In this document: positions 1 to 6,333 of the stretch, one piece after another | Numbering within the stretch: the first letter of the stretch is position 1 | Layout of the letters: each line of letters opens with the position of its first letter | NCBI GenBank assembly: GCA_910585455.1 | Contig: CAJUEL010000075.1 | Coordinates: forward strand, 1 to 13,396 | Direction: 5' to 3' | Source: an uncultured Eisenbergiella sp. | Lineage (GTDB): Bacteria > Bacillota > Clostridia > Lachnospirales > Lachnospiraceae | Length of the DNA stretch: 13,396 nucleotides | Notes under the pieces: generated by a model | What the model was told of the DNA's origin: nothing | What the model saw: the letters and a program-made list of their open reading frames with translations, nothing else | Databases searched by the model: none | Position numbers and translations under genes: made by a program

Positions 1-362
1 GCCTTGTTATCCCTGAACTGAACGGCAAGCTGATCGGTTCCGCACAGCGTGTTCCCACCCCGACAGGCTCCACCACGATCCTGACGGCTGTTGTAAAGGG
101 CGCTCCTACCAAGGATGCGATCAATGCTGCTATGAAGGCTGCTGCAAACGAGTCCTTCGGCTACAACGAAGACGAAATCGTATCCAGCGATATCATCGGC
201 ATGAAGTTCGGCTCCCTGTTCGATGCAACCCAGACCATGGTTCTGCCTATCGATGATGATCTGGCAGAGGTTCAGGTAATTTCCTGGTATGACAATGAGA
301 ATTCCTACACAAGCCAGATGGTTCGCACCATCAAGCACTTCGGCAAGCTGCTGGGCGCTTAA
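1..362 (+). CDS. gap: Glyceraldehyde-3-phosphate dehydrogenase, C-terminal part
   Basis: This is the 3' end of a gene that begins left of the window; the first complete codon is at position 3 and 119 codons precede the TAA at 360-362. The enzyme oxidises glyceraldehyde 3-phosphate to 1,3-bisphosphoglycerate with NAD and phosphate in the cytosol. The visible part has the family's catalytic-domain signatures: a substrate-loop segment LNGKLIGSAQRVPTPTGS near the start and the C-terminal WYDNENSYTSQMVRT helix motif. The catalytic cysteine lies upstream and cannot be seen. Full-length members have about 335-345 residues, so roughly a third is present. It is followed by a terminator-like hairpin and then pgk, the next enzyme of the pathway. 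The family assignment is secure; the isoform and cofactor preference cannot be judged from this part. Confidence 0.97.
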   Translation, partial: LVIPELNGKLIGSAQRVPTPTGSTTILTAVVKGAPTKDAINAAMKAAANESFGYNEDEIVSSDIIGMKFGSLFDATQTMVLPIDDDLAEVQVISWYDNENSYTSQMVRTIKHFGKLLGA

Positions 363-424
363 GCTTTTGTATGAAGAAGGCGGTATTTTATCTGATGCCG
401 CAGGATGAGACATAGGCTCAGTCA

Positions 425-455
425 GGGGTCCGGTCCTTGGGACCGGACCCCTTTT
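425..455 (+). terminator. Terminator-like hairpin after gap
   Basis: A perfect 12-bp stem (GGGGTCCGGTCC at 425-436, its complement at 440-451) closes a 3-base loop and is followed by TTTT at 452-455. The stem is very stable but the T run is short. Because pgk follows with no promoter that I can see, it may be a partial terminator or an mRNA 3'-end stabiliser that sets a high gap to pgk ratio. Confidence 0.85.
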
Positions 456-462
456 CACTCGT

Positions 463-489
463 GGCAGCGCGCCGGAAACGGCGCGTGCC
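463..489 (+). other. GC-rich hairpin with GAAA tetraloop in the pgk leader
   Basis: GCGCGCCG at 467-474 pairs with CGGCGCGT at 479-486 across a GAAA loop (475-478), with one G-T wobble. The stem extends outward with GGC at 463-465 against GCC at 487-489 after a single bulged A at 466. GAAA belongs to the stable GNRA tetraloops. There is no T run after it, so it is not a normal terminator. It lies about 37 bases before the pgk start and just after the gap terminator hairpin, a place where processing or 5'-end protection of a pgk mRNA would make sense; that role is inferred. Confidence 0.6.
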
Positions 490-525
490 GGTAGATAGTA
501 TATTGTATAGAAGGAGGTCCTTATC

Positions 526-1749
526 ATGGGCTTGAATAAGAAATCCGTTGATGATATCAACGTAAAAGGCAAAAGAGTGCTCGTAAGATGCGACTTTAAC
601 GTTCCGTTAAAGGGCGGCGAGATTACGGATGAGACCCGTATCGTGGCGGCTCTGCCCACGATCCAGAAGCTGATTGACGATGGCGGCAAGGTGATCCTTT
701 GCTCCCATCTGGGAAAGGTGAAGAACGGCCCCAACGAGGGCGAGTCTCTTGCGCCCGTAGCGGCAAGACTGTCCGAGAAGCTGGGCAGGGAAGTGAACTT
801 TGTTGCGGATTATAACGTGACCGGCGAAGCAGCTACCGCAGCGGTTGCGGCGATGCAGGAGGGGGATGTGGTTCTGTTGCAGAACACCCGTTTCCGCGGC
901 GCAGAAGAGACCAAGAACGGCGAAGCCTTCAGCAAGGAGCTGGCGGATCTTGCCGATGTATATGTATGCGATGCGTTCGGTTCTTCTCACAGAGCGCACG
1001 CTTCTGTTGCAGGCGTCACCAAATGCATCACCGAAAAGGGCGGCGAGAATGCTGTGGGTTACCTGATGCAGAAGGAGATCAATTTCCTGGGCAAGGCAGT
1101 TGAGAATCCGGAGCGTCCCTTCGTGGCGATCCTGGGCGGCGCAAAGGTTGCGGATAAGTTAAACGTAATCTCCAACCTTTTGGATAAGTGCGATACCCTG
1201 ATCATCGGCGGCGGCATGGCTTTCACCTTCTTAAAGGCGCAGGGCTATGAGGTCGGCAATTCCCTGGTGGACGACTCCAAGCTGGATTATTGTAAGGAAA
1301 TGCTGGATAAGGCGGCAAGCCTTGGCAAGAAGCTTCTGCTTCCCATCGATACCACGATCGCGGCAGGCTTCCCCAACCCCATCGACGGACCGATCGAGGT
1401 GTCCTATGTGGATGCGGACAAGATTCCTGCGGATATGGAAGGTCTCGATATCGGACCTAAGACCCAGGCGTTGTTTGCTGATGCGGTGAAATCCGCCAAG
1501 ACTGTTGTCTGGAACGGACCTATGGGCGTATTTGAGAATCCTACGCTGGCGGCAGGCACCATCGCTGTGGCGAAGGCGCTGGCTGAGACGGATGCCATCA
1601 CTGTAATCGGCGGCGGCGATTCCGCAGCGGCTGTTAACCAGTTGGGCTTTGCGGATAAGATGAGCCATATTTCCACCGGCGGCGGCGCTTCCCTGGAATT
1701 TTTAGAGGGCAAGGAGCTTCCCGGCGTAGCGGCAGCTGACGACAAATAA
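526..1749 (+). CDS. pgk: Phosphoglycerate kinase
   Basis: A cytosolic enzyme of 407 residues that transfers the acyl phosphate of 1,3-bisphosphoglycerate to ADP, giving 3-phosphoglycerate and ATP. The length fits the bacterial family (about 390-410). The N-terminal substrate domain has the signature RCDFNVPL at residues 21-28, and NTRFRGAEE and SSHRAHAS follow. The C-terminal nucleotide domain shows GGAKVADK, GGGMAFTF, WNGPMGVFE (W329 onward) and GGGDSAAA (from G362), then STGGGASLEFLEGKELPGV near the end. The ATG has a consensus ribosome binding site, AAGGAGG at 511-517, eight bases away. It sits between gap and tpiA; only 50 bases with no terminator separate it from tpiA, so the two are probably co-transcribed. 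Upstream, hairpins intervene and I find no well-spaced promoter, so expression may depend on read-through or processing of the gap transcript. Confidence 0.98.
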   Translation: MGLNKKSVDDINVKGKRVLVRCDFNVPLKGGEITDETRIVAALPTIQKLIDDGGKVILCSHLGKVKNGPNEGESLAPVAARLSEKLGREVNFVADYNVTGEAATAAVAAMQEGDVVLLQNTRFRGAEETKNGEAFSKELADLADVYVCDAFGSSHRAHASVAGVTKCITEKGGENAVGYLMQKEINFLGKAVENPERPFVAILGGAKVADKLNVISNLLDKCDTLIIGGGMAFTFLKAQGYEVGNSLVDDSKLDYCKEMLDKAASLGKKLLLPIDTTIAAGFPNPIDGPIEVSYVDADKIPADMEGLDIGPKTQALFADAVKSAKTVVWNGPMGVFENPTLAAGTIAVAKALAETDAITVIGGGDSAAAVNQLGFADKMSHISTGGGASLEFLEGKELPGVAAADDK

Positions 1750-1799
1750 TAGAAGATGCGGTGTGATCTGCATTGATGTGAATAAGGAGAGTGATTCCA

Positions 1800-2546
1800 A
1801 TGGCAAGAAGAAAGATTGTAGCCGGTAACTGGAAAATGAACATGACCCCCAGCAAGGCGGTAGAGCTTTGCGCCACCTTAAAGGATCTGGTCGTATCCGA
1901 CAGCGTGGACGTGGTTTACTGTGTGCCCGCCATCGACATCGTTCCCGTTGTGGAAGCGGTGAAGGGAACCAATGTGGCAGTCGGCGCAGAGAATATGTAT
2001 TTTGAAGATAAGGGCGCTTACACAGGTGAAATTTCCGCCGAGATGCTGGTGGACGCAGGCGTGAAGTATGTGATCATCGGACATTCCGAGAGACGCGATT
2101 ACTTCAAGGAAGACGATGCGCTGTTAAACAAGAAGGTGAAAAAAGCTCTGGAGGCAGGCCTGGTTCCGATTCTCTGCTGCGGCGAGACGCTGGAGCAGCG
2201 TGAAATGGGCGTTACCATGGACTGGATCCGTCTGCAGATCAAGTCCGATCTGGTTGGCGTGACCGCTGATCAGGTGAAGGGCATGGTGATCGCATATGAG
2301 CCCATCTGGGCGATCGGCACGGGCAAGACCGCGACGACCGAACAGGCGGAGGAAGTCTGCAAGGGCATCCGTGACTGCATCGCGGAAATCTATGACACCG
2401 ACACTGCGGAAGCGGTTCGCATCCAGTACGGCGGTTCCGTCAATGCGGCGAATGCGGCGGAGCTGTTTGCACAGCCCGATATCGACGGCGGCCTGGTGGG
2501 CGGCGCGTCGCTGAAGGCGGATTTTGGTAAGATCGTCAATTATTAA
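1800..2546 (+). CDS. tpiA: Triosephosphate isomerase
   Basis: A cytosolic TIM-barrel enzyme of 248 residues that interconverts dihydroxyacetone phosphate and glyceraldehyde 3-phosphate. All catalytic elements are visible: GNWKMN with K12, IIGHSERR with the catalytic H95, and AYEPIWAIGTGK with the catalytic base E167 at the start of the flexible lid. The phosphate-binding segments YGGSVN and GGLVGGASLK are present. The length is typical of the family. I place the start at ATG 1800 because AAGGAGA at 1784-1790 is ten bases upstream; an in-frame GTG at 1791 touches that site and cannot use it. It is probably transcribed with pgk and is closed by the terminator at 2593-2636. Confidence 0.98.
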   Translation: MARRKIVAGNWKMNMTPSKAVELCATLKDLVVSDSVDVVYCVPAIDIVPVVEAVKGTNVAVGAENMYFEDKGAYTGEISAEMLVDAGVKYVIIGHSERRDYFKEDDALLNKKVKKALEAGLVPILCCGETLEQREMGVTMDWIRLQIKSDLVGVTADQVKGMVIAYEPIWAIGTGKTATTEQAEEVCKGIRDCIAEIYDTDTAEAVRIQYGGSVNAANAAELFAQPDIDGGLVGGASLKADFGKIVNY

Positions 2547-2592
2547 TGGCGCTTGCCGGTTTATACGAATTAAAAATCAAAGAATAGCAAAG

Positions 2593-2636
2593 ACTCACTT
2601 CTGTTCAAGGCATTGCCGAATGGAAGTGAGTTTTTT
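2593..2636 (+). terminator. Intrinsic terminator after tpiA
   Basis: ACTCACTTC at 2593-2601 pairs perfectly with GAAGTGAGT at 2623-2631. The enclosed sequence can form a smaller inner stem (TTC plus GGC against GCC plus GAA). Six T residues follow at 2631-2636. It lies 47 bases after the tpiA stop, ends the glycolytic unit, and rules out an upstream start for the next gene. Confidence 0.88.
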
Positions 2637-2720
2637 GTATCTTTTTGTTTTCCTGTCGGGATATATAAATGTAGGGCATGGCCGGACAAGGTCCGATTGT
2701 GCGTACACAGGAGGCGGAGG

Positions 2721-2948
2721 ATGACAAAAAGAAGATACGGAGAGGATAACAGGATCGGAGGCTATATCAGGGAGGCGTGCCGGAAAAGAGATATGACTTT
2801 TTACTGGCTGGCAAGAAATTCCGGTGTGCCGTTGACCACATTGATGCATATTGTTGACGGAACAACGAAGAATCCGGGCATCTATACGGTCATGCGTCTA
2901 TGCCGTACAATGGAGCTGCCGATGGCGGAGCTGTTGGAGGAATTGTGA
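2721..2948 (+). CDS. Small Cro/C1-type (XRE family) DNA-binding regulator
   Basis: A 75-residue protein that is almost entirely one helix-turn-helix domain (about residues 10-68). MTFYWLARNSGVPLTTLMHI fits the family pattern, with the recognition helix at SGVPLTTLMHI, followed by KNPGIYTVMRLCRTMELPMAELL, the usual closing helices. It should bind DNA as a dimer in the cytosol; its target is unknown. ATG 2721 has AGGAGG at 2709-2714 six bases upstream. A longer in-frame opening from 2613 lies inside the tpiA terminator and is rejected. A short inverted repeat, CGGAC-AAG-GTCCG at 2683-2695, lies between a TATAAA-like element at 2664-2669 and the start and could be an autoregulatory site; five-base arms are weak evidence. 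The next gene is a prepilin peptidase, possibly co-transcribed. Confidence 0.88.
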   Translation: MTKRRYGEDNRIGGYIREACRKRDMTFYWLARNSGVPLTTLMHIVDGTTKNPGIYTVMRLCRTMELPMAELLEEL

Positions 2949-2973
2949 CAGCTCAGATCCGTCTGAACTGTCA
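2946..2973 (+). other. Hairpin overlapping the stop codon of the XRE gene
   Basis: TGACAG (2946-2951, beginning with the stop codon TGA) pairs with CTGTCA (2968-2973), and TCAGA (2953-2957) with TCTGA (2962-2966). There is one C-A mismatch and a four-base TCCG loop, a UNCG-type tetraloop in RNA. No T run follows, so termination is unlikely. It could separate or stabilise the two halves of a transcript, or be a DNA operator. Confidence 0.55.
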
Positions 2974-3031
2974 AGGGGAATGAAATGGGCGAGGGGACGG
3001 TCTGGACTTTGGTCTTTTGGGGTTACGGAGA

Positions 3032-3484
3032 ATGGTTTTGAACAGTATGGGATTGCGCATGCTGACGTTGACAGCCTTTTTTATGCTGCTGGCAGGAATT
3101 GCCGCTTATGATTGCAGATACAGAAAAATACCGGACAGATTTGTTTTGCTTCTGGGAATTGTGGGAGCAGCATCCGTCTTTATAATGCCGGAAACAGAGA
3201 TTTCATCCAGGCTTGCGGGCATTTTTGCCGCAAGCCTGCCGTTGTTTTTTACCACGATGCTTTTTCCGGGCGCCTTTGGCGGAGGGGACATAAAGCTGAT
3301 GGCGGCAGCGGGGCTGTTTCTGGGAGGAGAACAGGCGGTGCGCGCATTGCTTTGGGGGATTGTGTCCGGAGGCATATATGCGGCGGTATGCCTGCTGTCT
3401 GGCCGCAAGGGACGGAAGGACCGGTTCGCGTTCGGTCCTTTTTTGTGCATCGGAATCGTTCTTGCATACTTTTGGGACATATAA
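3032..3484 (+). CDS. A24-family prepilin peptidase, CpaA/TadV-like
   Basis: A polytopic membrane aspartyl protease of the type that cleaves leader peptides from type IV or Flp prepilins at the cytoplasmic face. Two catalytic aspartates are visible in their family contexts: YDCRYRKIPD (D27 from this start) and the GxGD motif FGGGDIKLMAAAGLFLG (D86). At about 150 residues it matches the short CpaA/TadV form, which lacks the N-terminal methyltransferase domain of PilD. Four to six hydrophobic segments can be seen. The start is uncertain: ATG 3032 has GGAG only one base before it; TTG 3038 is seven bases after GGAG; ATG 3047 or 3059 would begin just before the first membrane helix. No pilin, ATPase or pilus assembly gene is in the window, so its substrate is unknown. 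Confidence 0.87.
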   Translation: MVLNSMGLRMLTLTAFFMLLAGIAAYDCRYRKIPDRFVLLLGIVGAASVFIMPETEISSRLAGIFAASLPLFFTTMLFPGAFGGGDIKLMAAAGLFLGGEQAVRALLWGIVSGGIYAAVCLLSGRKGRKDRFAFGPFLCIGIVLAYFWDI

Positions 3485-3515
3485 CTTCGGCGACGGAATT
3501 TTGATAAAAAAAGCC

Positions 3516-3545
3516 TTTACAAAATCATGGAGTTGTTGATACAAT
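3516..3545 (+). promoter_or_regulatory. Sigma-A-type promoter for the TPR-MATE unit
   Basis: TTTACA at 3516-3521 and TACAAT at 3540-3545 are separated by 18 bases. Each differs from consensus at one position. The leader to the start codon at 3615 would be about 60 bases. It is the best promoter match ahead of any rightward gene here. Confidence 0.7.
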
Positions 3546-3577
3546 ATATTTCGGACTGTGCGCTTTGACGTGCATAT

Positions 3578-3597
3578 TTTTGATGGATTTTGATAAA
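3578..3597 (+). repeat. Tandem TTTTGAT repeat in the TPR gene leader
   Basis: TTTTGATGGA (3578-3587) is followed directly by TTTTGATAAA (3588-3597), a 10-bp period. The second form also occurs at 3499-3508, upstream of the promoter at 3516-3545. Copies on both sides of a promoter are compatible with a regulator site, but the sequence is A/T-rich and the match may be chance. Confidence 0.4.
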
Positions 3598-3614
3598 GGA
3601 AGAGTAGTGTCATT

Positions 3615-4913
3615 ATGAAACGAAGAAGAGCGAGAAGACGGAAAAAGCTGCTCCGGCATGCCGCCCTTTTTGCAGTGGCGATAGCGGCAGGGGCGGGAGC
3701 GCTGATTTATTGGAACCTTCCCGGCACAAAGGCGGGCAGAGGGCTTGCCAAAGCGACGAAATATATGACGGCGATGGACTACGTGCATGCGGAGGAGGCG
3801 TACACAGAGGTGCTTTCCCTGGATGAGATGAGCGTACAGGCGTATCGGGGGCTGGCGGATGACTATGCGGCACAGGGACGCCTTGCCGAGGCGGAAGAGA
3901 CTTTGCTCAAGGGCTATAAGGCAACCGGGGAAGAGGTGCTTTTGCAAAACTATGCTGCCATGGTTTTAAACGGCGTTGTGGATGAGATGAACGAAGGGGA
4001 AACGGACTTTGGGACGGTGGGCAGATGTCTGGATGTGCTGGAAAGCGCGCCGGGCAATGCAGATGCGCTGGAGCTGTTGACCGCATGCGCCATGCGCCTG
4101 ATGGTGGAGGAAGAAAGTTCCCGGATGATGCTGGACGGTCTGGACGGGAGCGAAAGCTTCGGGCAGTATGCACAGTCTGTGGAACGTCTGCTCGGGCTGG
4201 CAGAGCAAAACGGCATAGAGGAATGTCAGGAGGAATACAGGCAGGCAGCGGAAGCATTTATCGTGCCTGATGTGTCGGAAATTTATATGAGTCTGTCCCA
4301 TGGGGAAGCGTATCGGAGCATTCTGGCGCGGGCAGGGCTGTTGGGGATCACAGAGGCAGAGGAGCTTCTTTTGTGTCTGGACAAACAGGCACAGGTGAGT
4401 GAATATTTCGCGCCGGTGTTTACGGAGTTTGAGGCGGAAAATTACTGGGCGATACGGGATGTACTTACGTCGGGTGAATATGTTTCCATTCGGGATGCCT
4501 TCATTCAGAATACGATGGATTACTGGTATGGCGATTCTTACGTGCCGGTGACGAAGGAAGCGATCATGTTTCGCAGGACGCAGGAGGGATGGAAGTTTTC
4601 CTTTGTGGAAAATGATATGCTGGCAGCGCCGACGGGCACGATCCGCATATTGGCGCAGACCATGAAGGATCTGGGCGTACAGCGAAGCAGCATTGAATAC
4701 GTGCCGCCCTATGAGCGGGCGCAGTATTATCCCCATACGGAGTATGAAATCGTATACTGGAATACGCGGGTGAGCGGCATTGTGACGGATAATACGAATG
4801 TGGTTTCCCGCATGAATTATCGTTTTGCGGAAAAAGTATATACGGAATCCGGCATGGAGGCGAATGTGATTTATGACTGGGGCGGAGCCAATGAAAAGAG
4901 ACAGAAGGAATAA
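3615..4913 (+). CDS. Membrane-anchored TPR protein of unknown function
   Basis: A 432-residue protein with no function I can assign. The very basic N-terminus (MKRRRARRRKK) is followed by one hydrophobic helix at about residues 15-33, predicting an N-in anchor with the rest outside the cell. Two tetratricopeptide repeats are recognisable: about 42-75, and 76-109 where AYRGLADDYAAQGRLAEAEE fits the pattern well. Helical sequence continues to about 250. The final 180 residues are richer in Tyr, Trp and beta-type sequence, and the segment from about 260 to 350 may be a separate compact domain that I do not recognise. The ATG is preceded by AGGAAGAG at 3597-3604. Its end overlaps or nearly touches the MATE gene, so the two are likely translated from one message. 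TPRs suggest a protein-binding role. Confidence 0.85.
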   Translation: MKRRRARRRKKLLRHAALFAVAIAAGAGALIYWNLPGTKAGRGLAKATKYMTAMDYVHAEEAYTEVLSLDEMSVQAYRGLADDYAAQGRLAEAEETLLKGYKATGEEVLLQNYAAMVLNGVVDEMNEGETDFGTVGRCLDVLESAPGNADALELLTACAMRLMVEEESSRMMLDGLDGSESFGQYAQSVERLLGLAEQNGIEECQEEYRQAAEAFIVPDVSEIYMSLSHGEAYRSILARAGLLGITEAEELLLCLDKQAQVSEYFAPVFTEFEAENYWAIRDVLTSGEYVSIRDAFIQNTMDYWYGDSYVPVTKEAIMFRRTQEGWKFSFVENDMLAAPTGTIRILAQTMKDLGVQRSSIEYVPPYERAQYYPHTEYEIVYWNTRVSGIVTDNTNVVSRMNYRFAEKVYTESGMEANVIYDWGGANEKRQKE

Positions 4914-6327
4914 CAGGAACATGATTGAGGGTGCGCCGCAGAAGGCTTTGTTTTTTTTCGCGCTCCCCATGATTCTGGGCAATCTTTTTCAGCAGTTTTA
5001 CAATATGGCGGATTCCGTCATTGTGGGTCGGTTTGTAGGGGAGGATGCGTTTGCTGCGGTGGGCGCATCCTATGCGTTGACGACGGTATTTGTGATGCTG
5101 GCGATCGGCGGCGGGACGGGTTCCTCGGTCGTCACATCCCAGTATCTGGGCGCGGGAAAATACCGGGAAATGAAAACCTCGGTTTCCACAGCGCTTTTAT
5201 CGTTTCTGGGGCTTGCCATGGGGCTTTCCCTGTTCGGTCTGGGCTGTTCGGGGGTGATTCTGCGCGCATTGCATACGCCGGATAATATTCTGGCGGAGGC
5301 AGGCACTTATCTGAAAATATACTTCTGCGGTCTGCCGTTTCTTTTTATGTATAATATTCTGGCGGCGATGTTCAATGCGATGGGAGATTCCAGGACGCCT
5401 CTGTATCTGTTGATTTTTTCTTCTCTGTTGAACGTGGCGCTGGATATTGTGTTTGTAACGCAGTTTGACCTTGGCGTGGCAGGCGTTGCGATTGCGACTG
5501 TGCTGGCACAGGGGATTTCTGCGGTCATTTCCTTCAGGCTGCTGTTGAAGAAGCTTGGACAGTACGGAGAAGCAGAGCTGCCGGAAGGAGCAGGCATGGT
5601 GCTGGAGGCCGCGCAGCATGCGCAGGATTCTGCAAAGGAGGCTGGGACGGAATGGATGCGGCGGTTGTTTGATGGTTCCATGCTGGGCAGAATGATCAAG
5701 GTGGCGATTCCTACCATGCTGCAGCAGTCCATCGTGTCCATCGGCATGCTGCTGGTGCAGTCGGTGGTGAACGGCTTCGGCTCCTCCGTGCTGGCAGGCT
5801 ATACGGCGGGCACGCGGATCGAATCCATCTGCATCGTGCCGATGATCGCTACGGGAAATGCGGTTTCCACCTTCACGGCACAGAACATGGGAGCGGGCAG
5901 GACAGAGCGGGTAAAACAGGGCTATCGGGCGGCGCGTCTGCTTGTCTATGGCTTTGCGGTTTTCATTTGCGCAGTGCTATTGTTGTTTAAGAATCAGATC
6001 ATCGGGGCTTTCATGGAGGAGGGCTCCAATGCGATCGCCCATTCCACAGGAGTGGCGTATCTGTCCTTCATCGCCTTTTTCTTTGTCTGTATCGGTTTAA
6101 AGGCGACGACGGACGGCGTGCTGCGTGGCTCCGGCGATGTGGTGGTGTTCACGGCGGCAAATCTGGTCAATCTGACGATCCGGGTGGCGGTGGCGAATCT
6201 ATGCGCGCCTGTCTGGGGCGTGGCGGCGGTCTGGTATGCGGTGCCCATGGGTTGGACCACGAATTACCTGATTTCTCTTTGCCGTTATCTGTCGGGAAAG
6301 TGGAAGGAGAAAAAGCTGATTCATTGA
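4891..6327 (+). CDS. MATE family efflux transporter
   Basis: An integral membrane antiporter that exports organic cations, drugs or metabolites using a sodium or proton gradient; the substrate cannot be read from sequence. With this start it has 478 residues, normal for the family. The first half opens with NMIEGAPQKALFFFALPMIL then GNLFQQFYNMADSVIVGRF, the classic first-helix signature; the second MatE half begins near residue 266 with GRMIKVAIPTMLQQS. A charged loop of roughly 40 residues joins the halves. About twelve membrane helices are present. The start is uncertain: ATG 4891 puts residues before the conserved M-x-E-G motif, as is common in the family, and overlaps the TPR gene by 23 bases. 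ATG 4921 has a better placed AAGGA at 4905-4909 and would leave a 7-base gap. The 3' end overlaps the convergent kinase gene by 7 bases. Confidence 0.93.
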   Translation: MKRDRRNNRNMIEGAPQKALFFFALPMILGNLFQQFYNMADSVIVGRFVGEDAFAAVGASYALTTVFVMLAIGGGTGSSVVTSQYLGAGKYREMKTSVSTALLSFLGLAMGLSLFGLGCSGVILRALHTPDNILAEAGTYLKIYFCGLPFLFMYNILAAMFNAMGDSRTPLYLLIFSSLLNVALDIVFVTQFDLGVAGVAIATVLAQGISAVISFRLLLKKLGQYGEAELPEGAGMVLEAAQHAQDSAKEAGTEWMRRLFDGSMLGRMIKVAIPTMLQQSIVSIGMLLVQSVVNGFGSSVLAGYTAGTRIESICIVPMIATGNAVSTFTAQNMGAGRTERVKQGYRAARLLVYGFAVFICAVLLLFKNQIIGAFMEEGSNAIAHSTGVAYLSFIAFFFVCIGLKATTDGVLRGSGDVVVFTAANLVNLTIRVAVANLCAPVWGVAAVWYAVPMGWTTNYLISLCRYLSGKWKEKKLIH

Positions 6328-6333
6328 GCAGCT
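6310..6333 (-). terminator. Weak leftward terminator-like hairpin at the kinase stop
   Basis: On the minus strand AGCTG (complement of 6329-6333) pairs with CAGCT (complement of 6314-6318) around a ten-base loop that contains the kinase stop codon. A run of five T residues follows (plus-strand A at 6310-6314). Five base pairs is short, so this is only a candidate. Confidence 0.25.

Noticed and set aside
499..504. TATATT as a -10 element for pgk
   Set aside because: There is no -35 at suitable distance, and the upstream sequence is a GC-rich hairpin.
1231..1745. Minus-strand open frames opposite pgk
   Set aside because: They mirror the codon structure of pgk, have no ribosome binding sites and no recognisable domains.
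1791..1799. GTG start for tpiA adding three residues
   Set aside because: It directly adjoins the ribosome binding site; the ATG at 1800 has correct spacing and gives the normal N-terminus.
2642..2669. Promoter for the XRE gene (TTTTTG, 16 bases, TATAAA)
   Set aside because: The -10 is acceptable but the -35 matches poorly, so I could not support it as a separate feature.
2613..2720. N-terminal extension of the XRE regulator by 36 residues
   Set aside because: It begins inside the tpiA terminator and has no family similarity; ATG 2721 has a consensus ribosome binding site.
3966..4982. A 338-codon open frame on the minus strand opposite the TPR and MATE genes
   Set aside because: It is opposite two well-supported genes, has no ribosome binding site, and its product is rich in His, Arg, Cys and Gln without family motifs, as expected of an antisense shadow.
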